A stretch of 56,607 nt of DNA, taken from assembly GCA_001586965.3 (NCBI GenBank), contig LUCW03001555.1, positions 25,001 through 81,607 on the forward strand, written 5' to 3'. The position numbers and the translations under genes were made by a program. Positions within the stretch are counted from its first letter, which is position 1. Each line of letters opens with the position of its first letter. This document shows positions 12,149 to 44,988 of the stretch, in pieces. The notes under the pieces are model-generated. The model saw only the letters and a program-made list of their open reading frames with translations. It was not told the origin of the DNA and did no database searches. The DNA comes from Sphaeroforma sirkka. Taxonomy: Eukaryota; Opisthokonta; Ichthyosporea; Ichthyophonida.

Positions 12149-14553
12149 GTACCATCTATCCAAACATCACGCGGTGCTGCAAGAATCGTTCTCGGATATT
12201 TATGGACAATACACTAATTGGAGAGCTCTACTTCAGCACATGATGGATATCCTAGACTCCCAAATGGACGTGACGGATCAGATAGTACTATTGCAGAGCG
12301 CTAGTCTGTCAGAGGTATGCCTAACAGGTTATAACCGTGTGCGTGTACATTTGCATATAGCTGTTGGTGTGTCGTTCACGTGAACAAAAAATCCACGAAG
12401 GTCCATGTAATCTATAACACTTTGTAGGGTAACACTGTTGTATTTATCCTATATACATGTATACCTTTTACAAAAACATGCGAGCACACGATCAACCTCA
12501 TCGTCCCTGTCATATTCGCAGGCCTTACAAGAGCAGCGGGAAACAAAGCTGTTGCAGTCTGAAGGACTCGTTACAGCGCTCTCCATGTGTCAGCGACAGC
12601 AATACGAGAACCTTGCGTTCGCCCTACAAAATGATCTGTATGTGAACATCATCCATGCTTGGAGCTCTCGTTCAGGGTCCACGGAATAGCCTCTTATATC
12701 TGTTTTTAGAGTCCGCGTGTGAAAGCCAGCACCATTGAGAGACGTTGTTGTGTTGGTAAATACAGCATATAGTGCACACCCCGTGTCCGACTGGCCGTTG
12801 TGACAGTAATGTACAAGTTCCGGCGCTCTGAGGTATTCAATTTCTTGATTATTGTCTGAATTGTGAGCGACTTCCTTTTTCGCAAGACTCTGTCAGGCGT
12901 GTGCTTATATTGTTTGCAATCTCTATAGTATACACGTGTATATACCCCACCTATTTAGCACCCGGTCTATGACACAACAACGTAGCATCACAGCCGGTTT
13001 GGCATTTTGAACCCGCGGCTATGACATTGTTAGCCCTGCCAAGGTTGCTGTGAGATTTATAAATTTGCCTTGTTTTGGTGGTCTGGAGGTCTCTCCTGAA
13101 CAGTGTATGTGTATCAGACACGATGGTGCACTATGTGCTGTTCATGCGTGTTCCGTACTTGCCCTTACTGTGCACTGTGTTGGTACGAGCTTTGATCGAT
13201 ACTGTCAGTAGATATTAGTCAGACTTACGGTTCATCATATACGGGCCAATACGAGGTAGCTTTGAGCGACACTTACAGCTACTGCCTCCATGCCATACAT
13301 TTGTCTATGACAGGCGTAGTATTCAGGACTGTGCTGAAAGTACGAAGCATGTGGAGGAGAAGGCGCTACAGTATATTCGGCGGCAGGAAGGTATTCTACA
13401 CAATTAGCGAGAGGCCGTCTATGTGCAACAAAGCGTCTGTGATTGTGCGTCTAAGCTAGCGTGTATTAGTATATAGGGAGATATTGCTATGCACTAGATT
13501 TATCGACGGCAGCAAAGTGGCTTGTTTGGTCGGAAAAAGTGTACCGTATTAACTCAGTCGCATCTCGTCAGCGCGAACGGTCAGAGAGTTCGCTTGATTA
13601 CCGTCTGTATCGATGGAGTTCCCGAATAGCTAAGTTTGTTATTCATACCAGATGCTCATTAGATATAGATAACCACTCGTAAATACAGGCAGCGCTACAT
13701 GGCTGACGCATTCCATCAGGTTCAAACTTGCGTGGCGATTTACAATCTATGACTTTTGTCGCTGCGGCAGGAGTGCTGATTGGTTATTTTTAATACCTCA
13801 AATCACGCACATGGTTAACAGGGATTTTTGAAAACGAACCTCACGTGTGGGTCTAGTCAGTACTAGTATAATTCGGCATGCACCAGATAGTCCGTCATTA
13901 TCGCAGAAATGCTGAGAAATGAACATCTTATCCACTCAAGCTATATCTTCACTTGCCTTGATGTACTTCATAGGGCTGACTCTAGCGGACATCGGCAGCG
14001 CAACAGCCCAATCACATCCCATCAGCTTCTACTTAGACGGTCTGAGTGCGTGGAGAGCCTTCTTTGGCACTCGCACAAAGCTCATCACCGCAGCAGTCGA
14101 TGAACATCTAACAGTGTCCACGGCCAGTCTAAGAACACTCAAGCAGCAGTTGACTGAGTTGACTCCCGTACCAGGAGCATGTATGTGCTCTGATGTGGTT
14201 TTGGATCTATGACAAGTGTACCGTTTATTTACGATACATAACTGGTTGTTGGTAGTGGCAGTGCCTGTGGCCGATATGGTCTACGGGTACGCAAAATAGC
14301 TCAAACAGTGGTTATTCGTGTTCACCCGTTCGCCAGGCTCATTGGTGTGAAGTAGGTTCAATTGTCTGCGTATCGATACTTATATTTTGTGTCTAATTGT
14401 GCCCATGGGTTCGTTTTCGAGAATCTAAGTTATAGTTGGCGAACTTGATTCCTTTTGCAGGAAGTGTATCTGAAGGATTTGACCTATAGCCAGTTCTTAT
14501 ATCAAACAGCATTTATTGACATTGACCATAGTTCCATGAGCTTAGAGTCATAG
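12149..14553 (+). CDS. Helical, BAR/sorting-nexin-like? protein, 3' exons
   Basis: Seven exons join with consistent phase: 12149-12314, 12522-12637, 12712-12755, 12807-12832, 13327-13390, 13974-14167 and 14461-14553 (TAG stop). They encode about 233 C-terminal residues; the first listed exon begins inside a codon, so at least one upstream exon is missing. The product is almost wholly alpha-helical with heptad-like spacing (ESFSDIYGQYTNWRALLQH; ALQEQRETKLLQSEGLVTAL; KHVEEKALQYIRRQE; LKQQLTE). Such composition is typical of BAR-domain proteins of membrane traffic, but I do not recognise a diagnostic motif, so this is only a suggestion. The shortest intron is 51 nt. Weaker points are the acceptor TTTAGAG at 12711 and the donor CCC|GTACCA at 14168. 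Confidence 0.55.
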
Positions 14554-16752
14554 TGGCGGTTGATGGTGAACTATGTCAGTACAAATGCGTGTTCAGTGTT
14601 TACAGATTTGGTTTAATCGCGTATCGATATGTCTTCAGGATATATGTTTTGGTCCCAAATCCACAATCAGAAAATAGCGAATTCGGGCTGAGTGCTGTGG
14701 CGTGCCTTGCGAGTCGGGTATGCGTTTTGAAAGATCAACAGAGGGAGCTAAATATGCACTCTACACCCATGCACAATCCCTCGCCTGGTTACAGTGACAG
14801 GTCTCCTGCAGGCCGGCCTATATCGTCCATAGGGGTATCGCCGCTTCTCATAGCAAATCTTCGATCGGCGAGCTCAACCGGCGTATCCCTGATGCTCCGA
14901 CCGATGAGAGTACACGCACTCACAGGCAACAATCACCTTAGAGCCAGACATCAAAGGTTGTTGGTTCAGTCCACCTAGCCTGTCATGCTCGGCCTTTGAA
15001 GTGTTTCCAACAACAACTGCCGTTGTGACATTTGCAGTACTCGAGTATGCTCAGATGAGGACGGCGTGTCTATTGGCTGTTCGTTGGTAAGCGAGAATAA
15101 GCGAGAGTAGAGTATATTGTGGACCACAGTCTAATCGGCACCAAACCTGGACAGGCCTAAAGTGTATGTAGGGGTCAAGCTATTGAAGAGTCACTCTCAA
15201 GGCTAACTCTTTCAGTAGCTTACAGCGCGAACCACAGACCACTGCAGAGGTGGTATCAAGCCAAGTCGGTCGAGTACCATGCAGAAGATGGGGTCACTCC
15301 CGTTCGTGACGGTCTCTGCGGTACACCTTTGAACCTCGTTCTTGGCTATAGATATCATAGTTGGTGGAGTAGGCACATCATTCGAGGTTCAGTTCGCACA
15401 CCCAGGGCATTGGCGTCGACCCAATTCACCCCTGAACCTCTCTCCCCGGTCGCGCTAGTCCATGGCGTGTGCTGTTTATTGCAGACGCTGCATATTCGAG
15501 TTGGACGGTAACCACGTAGTCATTTTTCGAGCAAGGGTAGTAGTATAATGCACGCAAATCGAATTGTCGCGACACCTCGGGGTGAAGAAATATCGAGACA
15601 ATGATGAGGTGGGGGGTTTTTTATTGCGAGTTGTTGATGTCGAGATAGATGATAGGGTGTCCGAATCGGGTCGTACGGATCTGGGGAAGAGGTATGACCA
15701 CCGCCTGTGTATAGTTATCAAAACATCAGCAACAAATCAATCGTACACGTTCGAGGACAGACTTTTAAATGCATGCCAATGTAACTATGCCCGGCGAGGT
15801 ACCGGCATCGCATCAGGGTGTGTGTAGCATACACACCGGATTGCACCGATGTCCATCTTAGCACGGCGAGACAACGGAAGTTCGCATCTGATCGTGACAG
15901 ATCGGCGTTTATTTGTTTCAGGCAATGAGTGTCAGAAAGTACAATTTATGGTAGTCTGCCGGGGTAGATACATATAACCACTTGTATTGGTTTTGTAGTA
16001 ATGTCGAGTGGGATCGGGAGTTCTACAAATGACATTTTGCTATCAAACACGAGCTGACATGCTCGTTTATGAAAGATGGGGGATGGCCCGATTTAAGTGC
16101 GAAGTTTTGGAGGGCTCGCCAATGATGGACGATAGGCTAATTCAATTATCAAATCGAATACGTCCCTCGTATAGTACACTAGCGTACTATTCGAGTTTTC
16201 CTAATATAGTGTAATAAACCGATTCTGAATGCTTTTAAAGTTGTAATATCTCTTGAGAGCGCTTTAAGATCGCCCAGTCTGACTGTATGAGTTTCCGATC
16301 CGGTGTACCCAGATGAAATATAATATTCGATCTTTACTGGATAAACAGCTCATCCCCTGAGTGTCTACTCACAATGCTCAGTGCATGTATTTGTTTATCG
16401 TGTGCGTTCTCGCTGTCCACGACTGCTTTGGAAGTTCGCAACGACTTGTACTGAACGTGTCTCATGACTCATATCGATTGCAGTAGCCAATGAATTTTAA
16501 ACCCGCTGCTGATATGTGATTAAGTTCCCTCACCTACACACAAATCTATGTTTGAATTTTGGCGCTTTTTTTGGAACGCAAACCCATTTCCTGCTAGAAT
16601 CATATCCTCCAGATGAAAATATCAGACAGAAACATGCAACATCATACGCGCGTATCTCTGTGACCAATGGTTGGCCTACGACCATCAGGTGTGACTTGAT
16701 TTATATCGAAAGTATCTAGTTCTAAGTATGACGAGCTCCAATGGCTCCGTAT
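14554..16752. other. Intergenic spacer
   Basis: Mixed-composition DNA without long repeats. The open frames of 60-140 codons here have no recognisable motif and no in-phase splice partners, so none is called. Confidence 0.4.
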
Positions 16753-18501
16753 CTACTCTTTCTTCTTCGCCTCACTGTCCCCAGTTTCTCCTTCCTTGCC
16801 GCCCCCCTCTTTCTCCTTCGTCTTGTCTTTTTGACCCTGTTCGTGTCCCTTCTTCTGCTTGTCGTATTCGCCCACAAACTCCTTGATGTAGTCCTGGTAC
16901 TGCACAGTGAACTTGGCCCATGTCTTGACCTCCTGCACACTCATCAAGTTTGCCGCCGCATCTTCCAGTGTCGCTATGAGTGAAGAGTGAATACACGATG
17001 AGGGTGTGTGCTAAAAGTATACATATACAGACGCGTCAATAGTGAGCAAGCTAAGAGCTTCCTCGAGTGATGCCATATGTGAATAGAAAGTGGGTGTGTG
17101 CATGACGGATACAGCCTTATATGTTCCTGCAAGCGGACAATAAGAGCAAGTGTACTTGTGAATTATCGGACCATCTGCATGAGTCGATGTGAGTGCACAA
17201 ACAAAGTAAAGTCTGTGAACATAATAGGAGCTCTCGTATACTAAGGTTTGTTTTATAAACAGACAGAGATATAACCCATGCAAGAGCGGATTCTGAACGC
17301 GCCGTTGAGACCACTATCAAACGTGAATAGAAGTACACGTGATTGAAATAGGCAGATCCCATACTATATCATACGTACCAAAGATAGTCTAAGCTGGATG
17401 GGGGCAATGCGGCTACGACAAACGTGATTAACACACAATCCGAAGAGGCCATTTGCTCAACAATTGGTCATCCCGAACACGAATGCATATTCATCGTTCG
17501 GCTTCCGAGTCTCCAACGACATCCCCAATGATTTAAAAAATAAAATAATACACACCAACTAAACAACGAGGGAAGTCCCTGTGAAGAAACCAAAGCCAAT
17601 GTACGCATTTCAATAGAGGCGTGCGATGTCATACCTTTGGGACTGTTGACCACCAGACTGCGTCGAACGTAGTTGTTATCCACCACGGTCAGTACGCGCC
17701 CCACTATCTGTTCAGCCTTAACCGGCCCAAACGCTCGACTACTGCTGGAACGAGATCATCTCAATCAATCGATATAGTACTTACGGAAAGCATTTGAATG
17801 AGAGTATGAAAACAAGTAACGTATCAGACCGGCACCGTAAAAAGCCGGGCACTGTAGTATGTATACTATCAACTAGAGGCTTGTCAACTCTCCCACATCT
17901 GCGGGGCATGGCGACGCATAGCATATGAAATTCGTGCACACAACTGACTAGTTGAAGCATTCACGACAATACCATCGCCTACTAGCTTTGGAGTTCTTGC
18001 GCTTACCCACACAGCAATTTACGGGCGTACCTTTCTTCTGCAATTGTATCGACATCATTCGAAATCCAAAATTCGTTCGTATCCAATTTGAAGGACTCTT
18101 CTCCAGTCTCCGATACCTATACAAAGCACACGGATAAGTCACACGCGGCTGTCGCATTCATGCATATACAACCCAGTACTGATGTGTTCACAGCTAAGTA
18201 TGAGAACTTAAGTTGACTTAAAAGTATACTCAGAGCTGTAAAAATAGTGTAGAGCATATAGATGTTGGTAACAGTACCCAGAAAGGAACGGTCGCCATTG
18301 ATAGAGCCAGCAGTTAGTGCCCTAGAGGGAACTAACTGTTGTAGGCGCCATAAGGGCGTGGGATAGCGTATATAAGCAGATACCATGAAGTGGTCAGTCT
18401 TCATAGTTTCTAGAAGTTATTACACGACTTTAATACACAGTAACGTTTTCATCCATTCCAGTTCGGATTTGTCGGTCTTGCACTTAGAAAGTACTCATAA
18501 T

Positions 18502-18566
<65 letters not shown>

Positions 18567-18596
18567 CATACATACATACATACATTTACTTACCTT

Positions 18597-18669
<73 letters not shown>

Positions 18670-18728
18670 CATATATATACATATACATATACATATACAT
18701 ATATATATATACATATACATTTAAAATA

Positions 18729-18762
<34 letters not shown>

Positions 18763-19645
18763 GTTGATGACGCCTCGAGCACTGTGCAACTTAAAAACAG
18801 CCAGACGCAACACAAGCAAGATAATCCCTACACAACTCCGCCACCCACCCGATCAAGGCTGTAGCTGATATGACACTGTGTGCAGATATGTTAATGACAC
18901 AGCAATTCTGTGGGCAGCACGTCAGCAGTATGTATTGATACTAAAGTAACGTGGAGTGCACAGATTATTCAAACAAAAAAGCGTACATAGGCAAACCGCT
19001 GTATATACACATCCGTAGATCAGTGACCGACCAGGACATACAAGGAGGCGTATACATCTGCAACACAAGTACAGCAGGCTAAACCAGTACACCGTCACGG
19101 CATGCGATTCCCATACGACAATGGGCACAACACCTAGTTTCCTCACATCCTACTTACAATTTCCTCGCCCGGCCCGGCAGTTACGCGTCGTATCAGCAGT
19201 CTTTTTGTCGTCCTCAGGGTGTTTTAAGCACACTACATCACCTTTATACACCCCGTTGAGAGCCTCGCTTATTCTCACTTCCAGGAGTTTCTCGGAATCG
19301 TCGAATGTAGGGGCCATCGTGTTACCTAAAAACTTGACATACTTCGTTTGGTTCGCTAGTGTGAGCAACCTGGCCCAATCCTGATGCTTGCGCTTCCAGT
19401 ATGCAGGTTTCTGCAATGAGAAATAAGTAGTGAGCTACTCATCCAATACAGATTAAAATGCATTGTCTAAACGATTTGCATAATACATAGATGTATGCTG
19501 AAATTAAAACATGTGTATTAAACAATACTAATATATATATGAGTCTCAATATATATAAATATAAATATAAATATAAATACAAATTTTAAAGATAAAATAC
19601 AAATATAGATATATATATAAATTATAAGTTTATAAAAAAAATATA

Positions 19646-19693
<48 letters not shown>

Positions 19694-19788
19694 GTGTCTG
19701 TATATATATATATATTAGATGTATACTTATTATATACACATATATATATATGTTTGTGTGTGTGTGAGAGAGATATATACATACATAG

Positions 19789-19826
<38 letters not shown>

Positions 19827-19856
19827 ACATACATACATGCGTGTGTGCCATATGTG

Positions 19857-19898
<42 letters not shown>

Positions 19899-20179
19899 CA
19901 TATACATATGTATGCACGTGCGTGTTGTATACATAAACATATATTACGTATACATACATATACATATATATATATGTATATATTGATGTATGTATTGTGC
20001 GCTGTGTGATGCGCATTACAATACATATATGTATATATTGTTTGTATTGTTGTTGCGCAAGTGTTGCGTGCAGCATCCATAGCAGGCGGGTGTACCTGCT
20101 TTATCATCAAAAAATATATATTATTATATATATATTATACATATTATAATACGCATGTGTTTATAAACAAAAACATACC

Positions 20180-20211
<32 letters not shown>

Positions 20212-21374
20212 ATATATATATATACATATATATACTATAATATTGTTGATGTTGCGCTGTGCGTGCGTATGCACGCATGCATTACGCCATATATATATTA
20301 TATATTATTACATGGCATATAATGTATGTATGCATTATAAACGCGTCATATGCATACATGCATGCATCGCACGTCATATAATAATATGTACATACATGAT
20401 GGTTTGTTGATGGTTTGTGCGTTGCGTTGCGTGTTGCGATACAGTGAACAATAGCCACAATAATATCATTATGTAATACATATTATAAATATATATAATA
20501 TTACATAATATATATGGAACATATATAATATATATTACATATTACGCACTTACACATTATATATTATTATGTAATAATAACGAATCATAACAATCATCAC
20601 CATCATCAATGACCATATGTGATTACATATTATTACATGATATTGTTATTACATATGTACATGCATATACGCATTATGTAATGCGTGCGCAATAATGTCC
20701 AATGTATGTATGCATAACATATACACATTACATATTATTGCATACATGCGTACATATACATACGTATTAACATACGCAATTACGCATATTATTCATTATT
20801 ATTATTACATACATAATATATTATTATATATAACATATCATAATACCAACAATAATATAACCATATATATAACATATTATTATTATTATATTATGATATA
20901 TATATTATTGATGATACATATGCATATTGTGTAATATGTGAATATGCAAATGCATACGCAATAATATAATATATTATATATACATATATATTATTATGAT
21001 GCCATGATTACATTGGCTACTGCATACGTGTATTACGCATGCATATATATATATATATATATATATTATTATTATATATAACATGTATATTATGTACGTA
21101 CGTATGTACGTACGTAGTAACGTACGCACGTACGTACGCATATAAACGTGTATGTATGCATGTGATATAACACACGCACGTACGTACGCATTATGTACGT
21201 CATGTACGTACGCATGTAAACGTACGCATGATATTACGTACGCAATGTACGCATATATTGCATTATTATATACAGACGTATGTACGTACGTATGCAAACA
21301 TTTTTTGTATGTGTGTGCACGTATGTATGTATGTATGTATGTATGTATATGCATATATATATATATGTATATGC

Positions 21375-21410
<36 letters not shown>

Positions 21411-21435
21411 GTATATGTATGCGCGCGTGTGTGCT

Positions 21436-21483
<48 letters not shown>

Positions 21484-21501
21484 TGTTTGTATCTCTGTGT
21501 C

Positions 21502-21561
<60 letters not shown>

Positions 21562-21647
21562 AAAAAACAGTTGAACTAATCGAGCCTGACACCACTTACT
21601 AAACATTCTTCAGCAAGCTTGAGATAACGGCGGTTCTTTGCAAACAT
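16753..21647 (-). CDS. S26 signal-peptidase-like protein with substituted catalytic dyad
   Basis: Exons on the minus strand: 21647-21600 ([16 protein letters not shown], least certain), 19410-19158, 18116-18031, 17744-17635 and 16973-16753 (stop). Phases agree throughout and give 238 residues, provided one extra base in the AAAAA run near 19190 is discounted. The fold is recognisable: [13 protein letters not shown] corresponds to the S26 box GxSMxPT, GDVVCL to box [13 protein letters not shown] to the KRVxxxPGD box D, and [16 protein letters not shown] to box E. The nucleophile Ser is Thr and the general-base Lys is Arg. This resembles a eukaryotic IMP-like branch, known from plants, that lacks the catalytic Ser; membership is inferred. 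The last exon adds a charged Lys/Glu/Gly tail. The protein would act at a membrane, possibly mitochondrial, in a non-proteolytic role. The frameshift could be an assembly error. Confidence 0.75.
18504..18765. repeat. (TA)n/(CATA)n microsatellites
   Basis: Two TA runs separated by six CATA units and followed by CATATA-type repeats. They lie inside an intron of the S26-like gene. Confidence 0.95.
19514..21558. repeat. 2-kb alternating purine-pyrimidine tract
   Basis: Nearly the whole stretch alternates R and Y: TATA, CATA, TGTG, GCGC and ACGT words, with runs such as ACGTACGTACG near 21090-21140 and 21170-21215, and a (TG)n run at 21437-21482. It occupies most of intron 1 of the S26-like gene model. 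Confidence 0.9.
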
Positions 21648-22684
21648 GGACCAATAAGACATTATCGCATTCAATATTCAACAGCAAATATTATAACTTC
21701 CACACTATAGAAGTGTTTATTTTTGTGTTTATCTGAATATCGGTAATCATACACAAATGCACATATTTACATAAATACATACACAGTTTAACTAAATTGA
21801 TGATGATATGATGAGCATCTTCATAATGACAGCTTTCACTGTCATTCAGTAGACTTCATGTTCGGTACAATCTATGTATTTGCCAACGAAAATCAAAATT
21901 TTCAGCGTCGCCAGTCCCCACACGGCACACGGCCCAAAGACTAGTCCAACTCACAACACACTGTACACAGGCACATATACAACTGTCAACACATATTGTT
22001 TTTAAATACGTTCCGTTGTCAGTATCATATGACAGCAAATAAAAACAGTGTGGTCCCTATTTCTTTGGTAAACGTTTAACGTAAATGTATATATTCTTGT
22101 ATTTACGCGTTGTATTGTAGAAATGGGACAGAAAGGGTCTAACCTAAATTTTAGACAATCGAACTGCCTAGTTCAAGTGTTCCTATATATTGCACTTCAG
22201 GGCTCATATACTGCACCTCTATCGAGCATATAAGTCTTGCCCAATATAAACGTTTAACGTAAATATATAAAGTATTGCTTTTTGTACGCTCCAACACAAA
22301 ACGTAATGAGGTTATAACTGTTAGCCTCGATTATTTTATTATTTATTGGAAACGTTCGTTTCCGAAAAGTGCTCAACACGACCCGAAATTGTCCAATGCA
22401 CTGCGGATTGTGCCGATTGCCGGAAGTGAGAGATTTTAGATTCGAGCCCGATTGTTCATTGTTGTGGTAAAATTAACATAAAAACAAGGGATGATACATG
22501 CCGGCGAAGCAGCTTGCAGTACACCTCACACGGCTGAGCAGCAGTGTTTATACATACGTATCACGTAGCTAGTTGTGTTTATAGTTGCGTTGGCATTTGC
22601 AGTAGGCGACAAGGTGATTGTGAACACCTGTAGTACGTGTAGCACGGTCTGACGGCAAATCCTTCAGACGTGTACGTATTCGCA
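21648..22684. promoter_or_regulatory. Spacer between the S26-like and Sec24 genes; presumed bidirectional promoter
   Basis: The two genes are divergent and share this interval of about 1 kb. The 17-mer AAACGTTTAACGTAAAT occurs exactly twice (22070-22086 and 22248-22264), each followed by TATATA-like sequence. The rest is AT-rich without a recognised gene. Confidence 0.4.
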
Positions 22685-42148
<19,464 letters not shown>

Positions 42149-43255
42149 AGATATTATTAGATGCCGTGCAGTGCTCTATTACCTAAACCCCGAAATAAAA
42201 CTCAAGCTATTTGGTGCTGTCGGATATGCCTTTCGGATGTGACATTGCACAACGGGAAACGGGATGAATTTTAATTCTTTTTGTTTTATTTGCAATTGAG
42301 ATATTGTTAAGCACGTCTTTTTAGAGTGCCCCTCTGTCTGTATCATGAGTGAGTGCGAGCCTGCCGATATTTTTACAAACATATGTGCATTTATAAACGT
42401 GTAGATATGCCTTCCTTCAAACTTTGAATTCATATATGCCTGCCTGCCATTCAAATCTGTATATAAATATGTACTGTTTGTATACAAATTACATATTCCA
42501 CCGTACATATGCATTTATTATCTACCTCGGTATTCTAGGACAAATGTTAGGACAAATACTTTGTGTGCCTCAATTTTCAATATTGACTACAAATTCGTGC
42601 GAAGATGCTTGTTGTATATATATGAGACTATGGTATATGTTGTAGAATGCAGTATTCCCATTACAACTCCAGCAACATCCTCGAGTGTATCAATGAGTAT
42701 AGCAAGTAGTATGCTACACCTTGCATTAATTGTGCTTCGTATAGAGGGTTTGCTGGAGGCTCTTATCATAATGTCATATTATTATTGATTCCATGATATA
42801 CCAAACTAGTGAACCATGTAATGTTGGTCAGCAGAGCTCTGGTGCCGGTAACATCCTGTGCACCGGGCTAGGTACTATTGCAGACGGTTTTAATTCAATT
42901 AGCAATGGCGATATCGGTACCTTTTGATAATCAGCGGAGCGATAGACAGCACTCGTAGTCGAACCCAGTGTAAATGTATCCGTATTCTTGATTTGATGAA
43001 TTGGTGAACGATTCATATAGATATGATACTGTATGTGTATGACCTTTTGGCCTCTAGATCAGAGATAGGAATTTGGATCTAGAGAGGTCTGGTCGTATTC
43101 CGAACTGGAAATGACAATTGGAGGTTGTGTAATAGCACATTGCAGCACACTGGTGTGTGAGATAGGATTAGGATCACATAAAACATGCCTATCAAATGCT
43201 TCCCATATGATATATATTAATTGTTAAGTCTCTTATTTAATAGTCTGTTCCTGCT
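42149..43255. other. Intergenic spacer between Sec24 and the HAD gene
   Basis: The two genes converge here. No gene, long repeat or RNA is recognised; small open frames are unsupported. Confidence 0.4.
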
Positions 43256-44408
43256 TTACTCCAGTAGAGAAGCTCTGGCCTCAATGTAATCCATATCTGT
43301 GAAATCATAACCTGCCCTAACTGGCAGGTAGAGTGTATCAGTCTTGTTTGTGGCGGACTCGATGTTGCCTGCACTGTCGTCAGCAAAGAGCGCATCATCC
43401 GGGAGAAGACCCATAGACTGGTATTCAAAAAAAGTTTTACAAGTGTGTCAAAACTATGTAGCTGCTCAGAACAACTCATCACGTATACTTATTCATAGAA
43501 TGACAAATAAGTCATTAAAATTCACCACGTATTCATATTCATAGAACGACAAGTATGGCGTTAAATATTTATCACGTATGCATATTGATAGAATGACAAA
43601 CATAAGACAGTTGGCGGTGCCAATATGGCGTTAAAAATTCATCACGTATACATATTCATAGAATGACAAATGTGACGTTAAAATTATGGAGGCAACGTAC
43701 ACGGTTTATATGACGCGCACAATTCTCACCTCTAAAGTTTCCGCGGCAACAGCGCCTTTGTCAGCGGAGATTCCAACTCCTGGGTCGTCTAATGACAGTA
43801 TATGATCCATATCAAAGCCCAGCTCGGCCATTTCACTAAATTTGTGAATGTATTTGGCCCATTCAGTACCTGGAACGGGTTCCCATGAGGTAGAAAGAAT
43901 GAAAACTTCTTTATCCGTGCTGCGCAATGTCTCGAGCATGTCTTGTACCCGGGCTAGTCGCTCCTCCCCACCCATGACCTCGGTGATATTGGCCATAGGC
44001 ACATCATCCAGCATGCTAGCTAACTGTGAAGGGCACAAAAAGAAATTATATTGATGAGTAAACGTGATCATTTTTTCCCACTGGAAATGTTGGAACAATT
44101 ATATCATATCTACACAAAGTGTATATATATGGCGGTGCTCTGGACATTTTCTGGCACGACAAATGCGTAACTAAAGATATCGACATATTTCTCACCTCGC
44201 CTTCACTAGCACAGTTAGTCGTTGATTCTTCTTGGCATGATGTAAGCAGTTCTTCGCTGAAATCATTGTTTACGATTGTTGTTCCATCGAAGTCTAGAAA
44301 TATAACTGACACGGGCTTTACAGCGTCCTTCAAATTACGGCTGGGAATACCAGCCATAGCGTGTGATGCAGCCAAAGCAAGTATTACGCTTACAATGTTC
44401 TTGACCAT
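43256..44408 (-). CDS. Secreted HAD-superfamily hydrolase
   Basis: Exons on the minus strand are 44408-44196, 44023-43730 and 43417-43256, all joined in phase 0, giving 222 residues. A signal peptide (about 1-19, hydrophobic, ending HAMA) precedes HAD motif I FLDFDGT (residues 38-44, with the nucleophile and acid/base Asp both present). Motif II is LSTSW (about 114-118), and motif IV is DDALFADDSAGN near residue 182. Such enzymes hydrolyse phosphate esters through an aspartyl-phosphate with Mg2+; the substrate is unknown. The signal peptide implies an extracellular or vacuolar enzyme. An ATATAAGG box lies about 80 bp upstream. Intron 2 contains a four-copy minisatellite. All catalytic motifs are intact, so it is probably functional. 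Confidence 0.85.
43470..43695. repeat. Tandem repeat of about 55 bp in intron 2 of the HAD gene
   Basis: Four copies anchored by ATCACGTATACATATTCATA, GAATGACAAA and GGCGTTAAA, with unequal spacing. Confidence 0.85.
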
Positions 44409-44483
44409 GTTGAATTTTTTTTATCGTGTAGTTGTGATCAGTAATAATAACTCTTACTGTTGACATATTTAGCGATGGAGCAT

Positions 44484-44491
44484 CCTTATAT
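44484..44491 (-). promoter_or_regulatory. TATA-like box of the HAD gene
   Basis: ATATAAGG on the minus strand, 76 bp before the ATG, at a spacing like the cupin genes. Confidence 0.4.
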
Positions 44492-44800
44492 GTCTACACA
44501 ACGTGATGACGAGTATGATTTGAGTGGGAACAGGCTATATAGCCATTCATAGTGAATGCTTAATTATAGTTGCACTGCCATATATGAACAATATGTTTTG
44601 TTGTTTGTTTTTAAAAAAAAAACAAATAAAAGTATGGACAATATCATACAGCACAGAACGATTTACAGAGTACAGCTGTATGTAGAACAAATCAAAACAA
44701 AACAAAAAATATTTATTTTTAAAAATACACATTGACATTTGTACTAAATACATATTTTGTTTGTTTGTTTTTTTGTTGAAGTTTTTTTAAATCAAATATT

Positions 44801-44988
44801 CACGGCCCTCTGGATTTAGGTCTCTGCTAAATTTTCGATTTCCGCTACGACATATTGGCCTGATAAAATTAATACAATTAAATACTGAGGCACAAATGGC
44901 CTAATAAGTTTGTACCAGCGATGGAGTCACCGGGTTGTTGTAGAGCGAAACCTTAATTTCCGCTCGAGACCCTATCCAGAGGGCCGTG
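44801..44988. mobile_element. MITE-like element with terminal inverted repeats
   Basis: The left end CACGGCCCTCTGGAT is the exact reverse complement of the right end ATCCAGAGGGCCGTG. The inverted repeat continues with small gaps through AGGTCTC and TTTCCGCT. The element is 188 bp, has no coding capacity, and is flanked on both sides by AAATATT (44794-44800 and 44989-44995), a 7-bp target-site duplication. The size, ends and duplication fit a non-autonomous DNA transposon. The superfamily is uncertain. Confidence 0.8.

Noticed and set aside
15564..15827. 87-residue plus-strand frame
   Set aside because: No motif, no matching splice sites and an overlapping antisense frame of equal length.
44119..44463. 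114-residue plus-strand frame
   Set aside because: It is the antisense of HAD exon 1, whose motif I and signal peptide are clear on the minus strand.
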